DNA of 64,000 nt from Pestalotiopsis fici W106-1 (GCF_000516985.1 NW_006917098.1:2232001-2296000); one strand, 5' to 3'. Positions 1 to 13,221 are shown, counted from the first letter of the stretch. Translations and numbers: made by a program. Notes: generated by a model from the sequence alone, not told the origin.

Positions 1-3000
1 AAAAAGTCACATCAAGGGTGTTCCCAGCCACAAGATTGTTAGCGATGGTTAGTTTCTCTGATCCCCCTCTCAACCCAAGATTACTGACCGATCAAATAGC
101 ACGAAACCTGCTCTGCAACATGACCCACCGTGGTGCGGTGGGTTCTGACGCTCGCGATGGTGACGGTGCAGGTGTGATGACTTCGATTCCTCACAAGTTC
201 TTCATCAAGAACTTTGAGCGTGAGGTTGGCATTAAGCTGCCCCCTCTTGGCCAGTACGCTGTCGGAAACTTGTTCTTCAAGCCCGACGAGGAGACCCTTC
301 AGGAATCGAAGAGGCAATTGGAAGATATTGCCGAGTCGCTGGGCCTTAGAGTCCTGGGATGGCGAGAGCCCCCCGTTGACTCTACTCTTCTTGGCCCAGC
401 CGCAAAGTCGCGCGAGCCCATCATTTTGCAGCCCTTTGTGGTGCTTACCTCCGCATACGGCTCTGGAGATGCTCCTGAAATCACGGACCCAGAGAAGTTT
501 GATGATAAACTCTTCGAGAGGCAGCTGTACGTGCTGCGCAAGCGTGCCACCAACACCATTGGTCTTCACAACTGGTTCTACCTCTGCTCCCTGTCCAACA
601 GAAACATTGTATACAAGGGACAGCTGGCACCAGTCCAGGTCTACCAATACTATCACGACTTGGTGAACGCCGACTACCAGGCTCACTTTGCCTTGGTGCA
701 CTCTCGTTTCTCTACCAACACCTTTCCCTCATGGGATCGTGCGCAGCCGCTTCGATGGGCTGCCCACAACGGTGAGATCAACACCCTGCGTGGTAACAAG
801 AACTGGATGCGTGCCCGCGAGGGTCTCATGCAGTCCGATATCTTTGGCGATGAGCTTGAGCACCTCTACCCCATTGTCGAGGACGGTGGTTCCGATTCTG
901 CAGCTTTCGACAACGTCCTGGAGCTGCTTACCATCAACGGCGTCCTTTCTCTGCCCGAGGCTGTGATGCTGATGGTTCCAGAGGCATGGCAGGGCAACAC
1001 TGCCATGGATCCCAAGAAGGCTGCATTCTACGAGTGGGCTGCTTGCCAGATGGAGCCCTGGGATGGTCCCGCCCTGTTCACCTTCGCTGATGGTCGCTTC
1101 TGCGGTGCCAACCTCGATCGTAACGGTCTGCGCCCTTGCCGATACTACATCATGGACGATGACCGCATCATCTGTGCATCAGAGGTCGGTACCATCCCTG
1201 TCGAGCCTGAGAGGGTCATCCAGAAGGGACGTCTCCAGCCAGGAAAGATGCTGCTGGTCGACACCCAGGCCGGACGCTTGATCGACGACGCTGAGCTCAA
1301 GGCTGCTGTTTCCAACCGCAATGATTTCCAATCTTGGATCGACAATGAGCTCATTACCCTTCCCAAGGTCTTGAGCCAGGCCACCGAGAGTGGATTGGAC
1401 ATTGCCCCCAAGCCTGATGCCAGCAAGCTCCAGGAGGACCCCTTGCTGCTTGCATTTGGTTACACTCACGAACAGGTCAGTTTGCTCTTGGCTCCCATGG
1501 CTTCCGATGAAAAGGAGGCTCTGGGATCCATGGGTAACGATGCTCCCTTGGCCTGTTTGTCGCAGGCGCCTCGTCTGCTCTATGAGTACTTCCGCCAGCT
1601 GTTCGCCCAGGTTACCAACCCTCCGATCGACCCGATTAGAGAGTCTATCGTCATGTCGCTCGACTGCTACGTCGGTCCTCAGGGCAACCTGCTTGAGATG
1701 GACGCATCCCAGTGTGGACGTCTGCTGCTTCCCAGCCCTATCCTCTCAATTCCCGAGTTCAACTCTTTGATGAACATGTCCAAGGCCCACCCCGGATGGA
1801 CCGTCAAGACTATTGACCTGACCTTCCCCAAGAGCGAGGGAGTTGCCGGCTACCTCAAGCACCTCGACTACATTTGCAACGAGACCACTGCAGCCATCGA
1901 GGCCCGTGACCGTATCATTGTGCTGTCTGACCGCAAGACCTCGGCCGACCGCGTGGCCGTCTCTACGCTTTTGGCCTCGGGTATGGTTCACCACCACTTG
2001 GTTAACAACAAGTGGCGATCATTGGCTGCAATTGTCCTCGAGACTGCCGAAGCTCGTGAAGTTCACCACATGTGCGTGCTTCTTGGCTACGGTGCTGATG
2101 CCATCAACCCTTACCTCGCCATGGAGTGTATCATCAAGCTGAACCGTGAGGGCCTTATCCGCAAGAAGCTCTCTGATGATTCTCTCATTGCCAACTACAA
2201 GCACTCTTGCGATGGTGGTATCCTCAAGGTCATGTCCAAGATGGGTATCTCCACTCTCGCCAGTTACAAGGGTGCTCAGATCTTTGAGGCTCTGGGTCTT
2301 GATGACGATGTTGTCGAGAAATCTTTCCGTGGCACCGCCTCTCGTATCAAGGGTGCCACCTTTGAGATCATCGCCGAAGACGCTTTCCGTTTCCACGAGC
2401 GTGGTTTCCCTTCGCGTTACACTGTTGGCGTCACCGGACTTCCCGAGTCTGGCGAGTACCACTGGAGAGATGGTGGCGAGGCTCACATCAACGACCCCAC
2501 ATCCATTGCCAACATCCAGGACGCCGTCCGCAGCAAGAACGACAAGTCGTACGAGGCATACTCGCGCTCAGAGTATGAGCAAATCAAGGCTTGTACGCTC
2601 CGTGGAATGCTCGACTTCAAGTTTGACGAGTACACCCCCATTCCCATCGATCAGGTTGAACCCTGGACCGAGATTGTCCGCCGTTTCTGTACTGGTGCCA
2701 TGTCCTACGGTTCCATCTCCATGGAGTCTCACTCTACCCTCGCTGTAGCCATGAACAGACTCGGAGGAAAGTCCAACACCGGTGAAGGTGGTGAAGACCC
2801 TGAGCGATCTCAAGTCATGGCCAACGGTGACACCATGCGATCTGCCATCAAGCAGATTGCTTCTGGACGTTTCGGTGTCACCTCTGCCTACTTGGCCGAT
2901 TCTGATGAGCTCCAGATCAAGATGGCTCAGGGTGCCAAGCCTGGTGAGGGTGGTGAGCTGCCCGGCCACAAGGTTTCCAAGTCCATTGCCCGGACTCGTC

Positions 3001-6000
3001 ACTCGACCCCTGGTGTCGGTCTCATTTCGCCGCCACCTCACCACGATATCTACTCTATTGAGGATTTGAAGCAGCTGATCTACGATCTGAAGTGCTCCAA
3101 CCCCAGATCTCGTGTCTCTGTCAAGCTCGTCTCCGAGACCGGTGTTGGTATTGTCGCCTCCGGTGTCGCCAAGGCGAAGGCTGACCACATTCTGATTTCT
3201 GGTCACGATGGTGGTACTGGTGCCTCGCGATGGACTGGTATCAAGTATGCCGGTCTTCCTTGGGAACTTGGTCTGGCAGAGACCCACCAGACTCTTGTCC
3301 TCAACGATCTCCGTGGCCGTGTGGTTGTGCAGACTGACGGTCAGCTCCGCACTGGTCGTGATGTCGCCATTGCTTGTCTGCTCGGTGCCGAGGAGTGGGG
3401 TTTCGCTACCACTCCCCTGATCGCCATGGGTTGTATCATGATGCGCAAGTGTCACTTGAATACATGTAAGTAGTCGAAATCTGTGGCGTCCTTACCTTTT
3501 TCATGTTTTCCTTGAAGAGTCTATCTTCGAGATTTCCCGATCCCATAACTTTGTCTCGGGAAATACCTGCCTACTTGGTGGAAATTCCTACACAATCATG
3601 AGAACACTGAGAAGCTAACCTGAGTAGGCCCCGTCGGCATAGCGACACAGGACCCTGAACTTCGCAAGAAGTTCACCGGAACACCTGAGCACGTCATCAA
3701 CTTCTTCTACTACGTGGCCAACGAGCTGAGAGCCATCATGGCGCAGCTCGGTTTCCGCACCATCAACGAGATGGTAGGCCATGTCGAGGCGCTCAAGGTC
3801 CGGGACGACCTCCGCACCAACAAGACTGCGAACATTGATCTTTCGCTCATCTTGACTCCTGCTCACAAGCTCCGACCTGGTGTCGCCACTTTCAATGTCC
3901 GCAAGCAGGACCACCGTCTCTACGTCCGATTGGACAACAAGCTTATCTCGGAGGCTGAGCTGACGCTTGATAAGGGCTTGCCCAGCAGAATCGAGTGTGA
4001 CGTTGTTAACACTGACCGTGCCATGGGTACATCCCTGTCTTACCACATCTCCAAGAGGTATGGTGAGGCCGGTCTGCCCCTGGACACTGTTCACGTCAAC
4101 ATCAAGGGATCCGCCGGTCAGTCCTTCGGTGCATTCCTAGCACCTGGTGTAACTCTCGAGCTGGAGGGTGATGCCAACGACTACGTCGGCAAGGGTCTGT
4201 CTGGTGGTCGACTGATCGTGTACCCACCTCGAAACGCCGTTTTCAAGGCCGAGGAGAACATTCTGATCGGAAACGTCTGTTTGTACGGTGCTACCACTGG
4301 TACTTGCTTCTTCCGCGGTGTTGCTGCCGAGCGTTTCGCTGTCCGTAACTCCGGCGCCACTGCCGTTGTTGAAGGTGTTGGTGACCACGGTTGTGAGTAC
4401 ATGACTGGTGGTCGTGTGGTCATTCTCGGAAGCACCGGTCGCAACTTTGCTGCCGGTATGTCCGGAGGTATCGCATACGTTCTCGATATCAACGGCGATT
4501 TCGAATCCAAGCTCAACATGGAGATGGTTGAGGCATCTGGCATTGATGACCCTACCGAAATCGCATTCCTGCGTGGCTTGATCGAGGACCACCACCACTA
4601 CACTGGATCCGAGCTGGCTGCTCGCATCCTGGTCGACTTTAACCGGGCTCTGCCTCGCTTCGTCAAGGTCCTACCCGTCGACTACAAGCGCATCCTCGAG
4701 GAGGAGGCTGCCAAGGCTGCCGAGGCCAAGCGTGCCGAGTTCAACCTTCCTGTCCTGCCTGGCGTCAAGCCCAAGAAGGAAGAGAAGGGAGCCAAGCTCC
4801 AGGACATGGAGGAGGCTGTTGGTGACAACGCAGCTGAGAAGAAGCGCGCCCTCGTCCTAGACAAGACCAAGGGTTTCATGAAGTACCAGCGACGATCCGA
4901 GAAGTACCGAAGCGCCAAGACACGTACCAAGGATTGGCAGGAGTTGTCTACTCGTCTTGATGAGGACGAGCTCAAGTACCAGTCGGCCCGTTGCATGGAC
5001 TGTGGTGTTCCCTTCTGTCAGTCCGAGACTGGATGCCCCATCTCCAACATTATTCCCAAGTGGAACGAGCTAGTGGTAAGTTTTTCTGATCCTCTTTTGC
5101 TAGACCGATATGACTGACCCAATGATTAGTTCCAAAACCAGTGGCAGGATGCTCTCAACCGCCTGCTGATGACCAACAACTTCCCCGAGTTCACCGGTCG
5201 TGTTTGCCCTGCTCCTTGCGAGGGTGCCTGTGTTCTGGGCATCAACGAGGACCCCGTGGGTATCAAGTCCATTGAGTGTGCCATCATCGACCGCGGTTTC
5301 GAAATGGGTTGGATGGTCCCTCGCCCGCCCAAGGTACGCACTGGCAAGACTGTCGCCGTTATTGGTTCCGGTCCCGCTGGTCTGGCTGCCGCCGACCAGC
5401 TCAACCGAGCTGGTCACCTGGTCACCGTCTACGAGCGTGCTGACAGACCCGGTGGTCTCCTCATGTACGGTATTCCCAACATGAAACTTGACAAGCGTAT
5501 TGTCAAGCGTCGTACCGACTTCATGGCTGCCGAGGGCGTCGTTTTCAAGACCGGTGTGTCCGTTGGTGAGGATGTCTCGCTGCTGGACCTGAAGGCTCAG
5601 AACGACGTTGTCATCATTGCCACCGGTGCCACTGTTGCTCGTGACCTGCCCATCAAGGGACGTAATCTCGAGGGTATCCACTATGCCATGGAGTTCTTGC
5701 ACAAGAACACCAAGTCCCTGCTCGACTCTGAGCTCCAGGACGGTGCCTACCTCTCCGCCAAGGACAAGCACGTTGTTGTCATTGGTGGTGGTGATACTGG
5801 AAACGATTGTATTGGTACTTCAGTCCGTCACGGTGCCAAGTCGGTCATCAACTTTGAGCTTCTGCCTCAGCCTCCGCCACAGCGTGGTCGTGACAACCCT
5901 TGGCCTCAGTGGCCCCGTATCTACCGTGTGGACTACGGTCACTCCGAGGTCAAGCAGCACATGGGCAAGGACCCTCGTGAATACTGCATCATGTCTGAGG

Positions 6001-6428
6001 AGTTTGTTGATGACGGTAGCGGCCGCGTCAAGGGTATCAACACAGTTCGCGTTGAGTGGACCAAGTCTGCCAGCGGCGGTTGGGACATGAAGAAGCTCGA
6101 GGACACCAAGCAGTTCTTCCCTGCCGACCTTGTCCTCCTCTCCATGGGTTTCCTTGGCCCCGAGGCTCGCGTTCTCGGCGATGACATTGAGAAGGACGCC
6201 CGCAAGAATGTCAAGACCCCTGCTGGTTCCTACGCCACCAACATTCCTGGTATCTTTGCCGCTGGTGACTGCCGTCGTGGACAGTCGCTCATCGTCTGGG
6301 GCATCAACGAGGGACGTCAGGCCGCCCGCGAGGTTGATCTCTACCTTGAGAAGGTCACCAACTTGCCCGTCACTGGTGGTATCGTCAAGCGCACCGCCCA
6401 GGAGATCTTCAGTGTCAACGCCTCGTAG
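1..6428 (+). CDS. GLT1: NADH-dependent glutamate synthase (GOGAT), 5' partial
   Basis: Makes two glutamates from glutamine and 2-oxoglutarate using NADH, in ammonium assimilation. Exons read as 1-47 (first full codon at 2), 100-3465, 3628-5075 and 5130-6428, giving about 2,052 residues; family members are about 2,110-2,145, so roughly 80 N-terminal residues, including the catalytic Cys of the class II amidotransferase domain, lie upstream. Visible in order: amidotransferase remainder ([20 protein letters not shown]), central domain, FMN/synthase domain ([13 protein letters not shown]), the [3Fe-4S] cysteines in [12 protein letters not shown], the gltB C-terminal repeat domain, a linker, then the small-subunit part with iron-sulfur cysteines (CMDCGVPFC), an FAD Rossmann motif ([10 protein letters not shown]) and an NAD motif (GGGDTGNDC). 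The fused large and small domains are the fungal arrangement. Introns of 52, 162 and 54 bp have canonical GT-AG ends and restore frame. The nearest neighbour is VID28, convergent across the N gap. Confidence 0.97.
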
Positions 6429-7405
6429 ACGATCCCATAGAGGTTTAAGTTGAAAAGTGTGTTGTAACGTTACGTCTTTACGAATAGAACGATCAAATGA
6501 GAAGCAGCTCGCGCATTAGAAAATGGGGTGACGGAAATGCCAAAAAAGGAGAAATACCCTCGCGGTTTGCAATTCTTTGATTTAAGATACCACGCAAAAA
6601 GGGAAGCGGTTCACGGCACATGGAGGGGAAACATGAGTTTGGTCCGCATTTAAATACTGCTTGGTTGTTTTGTACATAATTCTGCTATTTTAAGTCAACA
6701 CACAGAGTAATTGATCCGTTAAAATAAAATGTTGAAAATATTTTTATGCAATCACTTATAAGATATATATATTATTAANNNNNNNNNNNNNNNNNNNNNN
6801 NNNNNNNNNNNNNNNNNNNNNNNNNNNNNNNNNNNNNNNNNNNNNNNNNNNNNNNNNNNNNNNNNNNNNNNNNNNNNNTTTTTTACTTTATTAACGAAAC
6901 TTTTTATTTTAAAAAAAAAAAGGAGAGGGTGGGGGTTGCTGCTATAAAAGGGTGATTTTATCCAAATCTTAGTTTGTTAATAATTTACCCTCTGGGCATC
7001 CATAGCTTTTTATAAATTGGTTGCTTTTTTTTTTCAAGACTTCTCAATTACTTCTTTTGGGTATACTGATATAAAACTATGTAATGTATGGGCCCCAGCG
7101 CTTGAAAACACCACGACTCCATTGTATACTATTTGCAAAACAACTTTTTTTTCCCCCTCCCATCTCCATGCATGAAAAAAAAAACATACCGCTGCATGTA
7201 ATAAGTTGTTTTATACTTGTTTTCCAAATGTGTGATACACAAGTAGGAATGAACGCGCTTGGTGGGGGAGAAAGGGATATGTTTTACAAATTGACGACTT
7301 CAAGGTTAAACTGCCAATGTTGCAGAATATCCAGTTTTAGTATTCTATTGGTGAGCGAGGCGGCATGGGCCACCAGGTCCCAGAAGAGGGATCTGGCAAT
7401 GGCAA
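6429..7405. other. Intergenic region between convergent GLT1 and VID28
   Basis: Holds the 3' flanks of the two convergent genes and the scaffold gap. Sequence on both sides of the gap (about 6700-7080) is clearly AT-rich compared with the genes. No open frame here looks like a protein; the frame around 7084-7512 runs into the VID28 coding strand and is composition-driven. Confidence 0.6.
6779..6878. other. Assembly gap (100 N)
   Basis: Exactly 100 N, the usual placeholder for a gap of unknown size. The left flank ends in an AT/TA-rich run and the right flank starts with T-rich sequence, so an AT-rich or repetitive block probably stopped the assembly. Real distance between GLT1 and VID28 is therefore unknown. 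Confidence 0.97.
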
Positions 7406-10195
7406 CTAACCATGTTTCAATTGCCAAAGCGCGGATTTGGCCCGTTCACGAACATCAAGCTCCTCATCGTGGCCAAGGGATTCAAGTTTGGTCAAAAAGC
7501 CTAGCTTCTTGAGCTCAATGGCACGTTGCGAACAGGCCGGGGCATCATTGGCGTCATCCTGCCACGTCAAATTGTTGAGCAGATGACACAGGGCAACGCG
7601 CACCTCGCGGTCGCGGCTGTTAAACAGACCGGCCAGGAGTTTGAGGAGTTCGGTCTGTGCAATAACCAGCTGTCGATGCCGTGGTATACTGGCGGCCATG
7701 TGAACCAGGATATAAATGACAGCCTCAATGATCCTAGCTTGAGGATACAAAACCCTAGTTTCGTTGCCAGATGAGCCGCGACGTCCGCTGAATGCATGGA
7801 GCACCTTGATCCTGAGCTTGGTGGCTAGAATATTGAAGAATCGATCCTGGCCGAGGGTGTTGAACAGATAGTCAATCATTTCGGCCGTGTCGTTTGTCGA
7901 GTCGGCATTGCTGCTGGAATGCGAGCTTCCAATGAGATTGCGAATGAAGCCCAGGCCTTGTTCTTGTATTGCCAGATCGTCTTGTCGAGCTTTTCGAACA
8001 TCGTTGCCCTCGGCCTCGCGCAGTCCTGCCAATCGAGCTTCGGCGAGCTGGCGCAGGCGGTGGCTATCAGTCGCCTTGGGGAAGCTCGGTCCAGGCGACT
8101 CGTCTTCTATTTCCATTTCTTCGTCCAGGTCGTCGGAAACCTGCTTATCTCGTGACCTAGATGAAAATAGAGCTTCATCCTCGGTGTCATCACAAATGAG
8201 TTGCACCAACCAGCCAGACTGCAGCTCCTCCAGACAAGTCTTCTTCAGATCGATGCTGGCCATGTGAACTAGGTGCTTCAAAGCCCACAGTGCATTTAAC
8301 CGCAAGGCAGCATTCTGCGATCTCGCATGGTTGCACAGCGTCTTGATGAGGCTTCCATTGTTGGCAGTCTCTCTGATCAGAGTGTCTCTCGTCGGGCTGA
8401 AGTCGGTAACCAGATTGCAGATTGCAGCAGTAGCAGCAATTTGCACATCAACAATGGGCCAGTTGAGTAGATTGTATATAGGGGTGGCCACGCCATTGTC
8501 CACAAGTGCGGTCCGCAAAATGTTGACAGATCGTGAAAGCATGCGTGTGGCATAACATGCAGCAATGATGACCTGTTGCGGGTTACCCAGCTGGTCATTC
8601 TCGTCTGCCTCGCCCCCCAGTCGTTGACGCCCGCCCGTTGTAGTATTCAAACTTTCCACTATGTAAGGGACGGTATCTTGTGCAACAATAGCCTCGCGGT
8701 ATTCCTCCTTGAATGAAGCCATCGCGCCCAGGGACTTCAGCGTGCTTATGCGCACCCGAACACGATGAGCAACCCGCGGATGAAGGCCGGTCTTACCCAG
8801 CCGACTATCATTGGCATTACTCATGGAAGGTTGTGCATCCTCGGGAGACCAGAAGGGAGTTGGAGCGGGCACTTGCAGATCATACGTGCTCTTGAGCAAC
8901 TTGGCCAAGATTTTGATTGCATTAGAATCAGCTGCAGCTTTTTGTAATGCGTCGCTGTCTGTGACGAGCCGGGCGAGTATTGTCGGGCCTTGCTCGATAA
9001 TATCCCAGTGACACGATTCCGGATACGTTTGGTTGAGGTTCTCGGTGGCTGTGCTCAGCAACTGAAGTAGTTTTGGTACGACCAAGAGTCCTAGTGTAGC
9101 CTCCCTTGACTTGTACGCAAACCCACACTTGAAGAGCGACGTCAAGACAGACGCCGCCATCAAGGCTTCGTTGCCAGTCCGGCTTCGAACCATGCTGATG
9201 AGCCATGGAATCAGCGGGCTTTCAGGTTCCTCGTCCTCTTGCTCAGTAGCAGCTCGAGCCGGTAATAACTGTGATCGGCTCTGACTGGGCAAGTAGGGTA
9301 GCAGCAGGTCCATGGGCTCGAGCTCCTTTTGCTTCGTCGGTCTCAGCCCTGCCAGTTGCGCCTCGGGTTTGGATATGCTCAGGTCGACATCTGTATTCGG
9401 GAAAACTGCCAGTATCGAGTGGGAGTACAAGAGCTGGGCAGATCGGAAAGCAGAATCTGTGATAACTGCACTGATGGCTCCAAGAATATCTGACAATCGG
9501 AAACCGTCGGGTCTTGCTGCAGGAGGAATAAAGTCAAGCAAGCCTTCTGAGGTTGCGATTGCCTCGGCGCACGGAATGACTTGTCCTTCTGCCACGGCAA
9601 AGCTTGCCAATTTCGTGGCAAGAGCATCGAGAACCTTGTATTTGACCAGCGCGTTTTGATGTTCCTTTTCCCGGCAAAGAGTACTGATCAGTCGTGATAC
9701 AATGTTTACCTGCGCGGCAATAGTGCGGCTGCTGTCGGGTTGTGCCAGTATCGTGGCAAATGACTTGAGGCAGGCTTTGTTGTTGAAGAGGATGTCGGCC
9801 AGAAAGGCCTCACCAAAGGCACAGAAGGGCGGCGCCAGGGTGCAACCATCGGCAACGTCGCGTATTACTCGTAGAGCAGCTAGAACAATCTGTGGCCGCT
9901 CATCTTTGAGGCAATCGACAGCTGCCGCGAGTGCACCGGACTTGTGTATCGGGTATACGAAAGCCGATCCAGCGCTCGCAAAGCTGGCGAGAAGCTGGAG
10001 GGCCGAAAGCTTGATTCTGTAGTCGCTCGATCGCTCGTCGAGAATCGCAACTAGAGGTTTGAGGGCGCCATTGAGCACACACTCTTGTTTCCTCTGCGGA
10101 TGGCCGACGATATCGTTTTTCAGGGCCCTCAGAGCATCGAGGCGGACGGCAACGTCTACGTGGGGCGCCAGATTTGAGAGTATGTCGACAGCCAT
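7406..10195 (-). CDS. VID28: Armadillo-repeat protein, VID28/GID5 (ARMC8) family
   Basis: Single-exon gene of 929 residues, close to yeast Vid28 (921). Family role: scaffold or substrate-receptor platform of the GID/CTLH E3 ubiquitin ligase, which degrades gluconeogenic enzymes when glucose returns. The sequence is almost entirely alpha-helical armadillo-type repeats: an N-terminal block from about residue 10 (for example RLDALRALKNDIVGHPQRKQ) and a second block from about 480 to the end, finishing with REVRVALCHLLNNLTWQ and a basic C-terminus. An acidic, probably disordered linker lies at about 672-702. The ATG at 10195 is the first in frame, and the hydrophobic helix immediately after it argues against a missing N-terminal exon. 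Family assignment is by recognition of the ARMC8-like C-terminal block; another armadillo protein is the alternative, but length and layout fit VID28. Confidence 0.85.
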   Translation of the reverse strand: MAVDILSNLAPHVDVAVRLDALRALKNDIVGHPQRKQECVLNGALKPLVAILDERSSDYRIKLSALQLLASFASAGSAFVYPIHKSGALAAAVDCLKDERPQIVLAALRVIRDVADGCTLAPPFCAFGEAFLADILFNNKACLKSFATILAQPDSSRTIAAQVNIVSRLISTLCREKEHQNALVKYKVLDALATKLASFAVAEGQVIPCAEAIATSEGLLDFIPPAARPDGFRLSDILGAISAVITDSAFRSAQLLYSHSILAVFPNTDVDLSISKPEAQLAGLRPTKQKELEPMDLLLPYLPSQSRSQLLPARAATEQEDEEPESPLIPWLISMVRSRTGNEALMAASVLTSLFKCGFAYKSREATLGLLVVPKLLQLLSTATENLNQTYPESCHWDIIEQGPTILARLVTDSDALQKAAADSNAIKILAKLLKSTYDLQVPAPTPFWSPEDAQPSMSNANDSRLGKTGLHPRVAHRVRVRISTLKSLGAMASFKEEYREAIVAQDTVPYIVESLNTTTGGRQRLGGEADENDQLGNPQQVIIAACYATRMLSRSVNILRTALVDNGVATPIYNLLNWPIVDVQIAATAAICNLVTDFSPTRDTLIRETANNGSLIKTLCNHARSQNAALRLNALWALKHLVHMASIDLKKTCLEELQSGWLVQLICDDTEDEALFSSRSRDKQVSDDLDEEMEIEDESPGPSFPKATDSHRLRQLAEARLAGLREAEGNDVRKARQDDLAIQEQGLGFIRNLIGSSHSSSNADSTNDTAEMIDYLFNTLGQDRFFNILATKLRIKVLHAFSGRRGSSGNETRVLYPQARIIEAVIYILVHMAASIPRHRQLVIAQTELLKLLAGLFNSRDREVRVALCHLLNNLTWQDDANDAPACSQRAIELKKLGFLTKLESLGHDEELDVRERAKSALWQLKHG

Positions 10196-10893
10196 GGTGC
10201 TTTGTTGTGAACTTGGCTGCTGCTTTTTGTTGTTGTCATTGAAAGAAGGGTAAATTCCGCCGAGATGACGTCGGCAAAATCAGCCCAGCAGATGAGAGTG
10301 AGCCTCCACCAGCTTGACGGTACACGTCTGGTGATGGGCAATTTGTGAGTCTGGCAGGTCTCGGTCTGCGGAGCGCTAGTTGGAGGTGGTGGTGATGAAC
10401 AATGAATTGATGGCGGCAGATGAGGATATCTTGACCAGTCCAACGCAAAGGGCTTTCTGGTCAGGTCGTGATTAAGTGATTACTATCAATGGCGGTCCGA
10501 CAGTGGATGGACGGATGGATCTCGGATTGCGACACGCCTGGGTTGTTCCCGGTGGGTAGGTAGGTAACGTAAAGAGATACTGAAGCTAAGGTACCTTGAC
10601 ATACCTAAGCAAAGTTTTTAGCGCAATCTTTTAGTGTACCCGACTCTGCTCTCTCTTTTTTCTTGTCCCTTCTGTTTCTGGGGAAAGCTCGAGCCCAGTT
10701 TGTTAGACTGGCTGCTGCCAGCTCTTATCGATAGGCTATACATACTTAACAAACTGCCTACCTACCTACATTACCCAATGGATCAGCAGCGGGACGGAAT
10801 AACGGACCTGACCTTGGTTGTAACATGGATCCTGGGCGCAAGATACATATTGCATGGAGACCTTGCCTAGATAATATAGATCGTAAGTAGTTT

Positions 10894-10918
10894 AGAGAGA
10901 GAGAGAGAGAGAGAGAGA
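10894..10918. repeat. (GA)n microsatellite
   Basis: Twelve or so uninterrupted AG dinucleotides, read directly. Likely length-polymorphic between isolates. Confidence 0.95.
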
Positions 10919-13013
10919 CCGATCTGACGAAAAGGGAAAAAAAAAAAGAAAAATCTCCAACTTTCTCCAGGTCTCACACAGAGGGCTGAACAAGCATTCT
11001 TATCATTTATCAACAACGAGGTTTCATATCATGAGCATATGCACTCCCACTTGAACAAGTCCCCGAGGGGCTCGCATCTACATATTCTTTGGTAATATTC
11101 ATTATGGCTCACCCAACAAGAACGCACTCGAAAATGCTGGGCCACGTTGGCAAGTTTCAGTTCCCACTGATGGAAGGAAATGGAGAAAGAAAGAAAAGTG
11201 AAGTAGAGATCGCCTCTGGTTCTAGGCAAGTTCGGGCCATATATGGATGGCGTTCATTGCGGCACAATATAGAGCCGCCTTAGCACATCATTCATATTGG
11301 GAGAGTGGTGAGATATACGCTGGCCCATGAATCACTCCCATCCATGACGATGCAGTACTGCCAAGAAGATCGGTTCACAGTGGGAAGCAAAGTGCGTACC
11401 CAGATACTTATCACTACTGCAACTTGAGCGGCAGTGAGGTGTACAGTTTCTTGGAGGAGTTATAATGTCTTTTGATTTTGAGGTTTCCACGAGATTGCAA
11501 GGAATCAGAATGCGTGCCTCCCGGCTGTCTGGCCTCCGCGGAAAGATGCGTGAATGAGAATGGGCTGTCGTCTGCTACGCTTGCTTTGTCAATGAGCGAG
11601 CACATCAGGCATCGGTTTTTCCAGTGCTTCGTCCAAAACGAGGAATTTTGTGGTCTGCAGTATTGACCTCTCCACCGGGCATGCAGGCAATCTTCTATAT
11701 CTAAATGTATGTGCTTCGTACGTGGCCATATTATAAATTGTGCTGGGGTGATCTTCTCTCTATATCTCAGCACGTGTTGTCTCTGCGCTCTATTACTGGT
11801 CGCCTACCCATGGTGTCCGTACAAGGTACACGACTCATTCTATCCGGACAGACACCTTGGATCGAATGAATCCAATGTCAACGGACTCGTGTAAGAACAA
11901 CGGATCATGACCGATTTCCATGATAGGAAAGACCGCCCTGTAAGGCTTCAATGTCATATACGTGCCAGTGAGCTGCGGGCTAATCCTGTCCAAGGCCTCG
12001 GTGAAGCAAGTTCAGTCTCCCCAGATCAGCCACGCCAAGTCCACCAACAACAGATTGAACTCGCTTTCCTGCAATGAGACAAAATGCGGAGGGACTCTCT
12101 GATAAATGCAGGCGGCATGTGGGCAGCTGAGACCGATATGTTCAAGAAGCCTTTGGTGATGCGGTTTCTGCAAAAGACTGCTTGTATAACGGGCCCACGT
12201 ATGAAGGCGTTTATTTGTCATGCTAATAGAATGACGATGATTTGTTCGTAACAACTTGCCCATGTCAATGTGCCATGGGCAAATGGAATGGGATGGATAT
12301 TTCACCGCTGCAATACAAAGGACCCGGTTTGTACGCCGAAGACGGGATTGTCCATCGGCTGTCGGCACCCCCTATCAACGCAGTAATTTTTCAAGAGTAC
12401 AGCGCCATTAGACCCTGAAGGGTCATTAGGCTCGCAAGCTTCTGCACTCGTTCCATCACATCATTCCCTCGCGGGCCCATTCTGCATGAACTCCAGCCAA
12501 CCAACCGTCATGTAGGTACGTAGGGCGAAAACGTGGGCGCTGCGGCAGGTAAAGTGAGCGAGAGATACATGGCGTAACGTAGGTTAGGTATCTCGTCCTT
12601 TTTTAGCGATCGCTAGGTGATGCTCAGTCAGGGGACAGCGGCCTGTCTACCGACCTGCCGTACAATTATCACAGGTAGGTAACCAGTAATACGGCCAAGG
12701 GACGCCTGAGGGTCAAAACTTTACCTGACCTAGGAAGTAGATCCCATCCTCTTTTTTTTTCTCTCTCTCTCTTTTTGCACCCCTCTTCAAGATAAGTTTT
12801 CGAGTTTGGTGAGGTCAGGCGCAATCGCCTTGTTAGATTTCCTGCGTTCGTCTTCTCTCCCTCTAGACGATCACTTTCATCACGCATCGCGCCCTGTCTT
12901 TCTCTCTATCATTAGGGGATAGAATTACAGCACCATTCGTACTGTTACCTCCTTCATCGTGCATAAGAGGTGGAATCCAGCTCGCTACACTACTGTCCAC
13001 GGCCAGCCAGCCC

Positions 13014-13036
13014 ACCTACCTACCTACCTACCTACT
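13014..13036. repeat. (ACCT)n tandem repeat in the cyclin gene leader
   Basis: Five to six tandem copies of ACCT about 200 bp before the cyclin start codon. It is the longest local run of a TACCTACC motif that recurs in most intergenic regions of the window. Confidence 0.9.
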
Positions 13037-13221
13037 AAGTACTCATTAGACGGACGGACGTACGACTCGAAAAGAAATCGCGGGCCTGTCGATCGTCCCA
13101 AACCGCCACTGCCTTTCGCATCCACCCCTCATTCGGCTCCGAGCTAGCGGAAGCTACGATTTTTCTTCTAATTAACCACTCTTGTTCTTCTCCCCTGCTT
13201 CGGATCGCAAGGACAAGCAGG

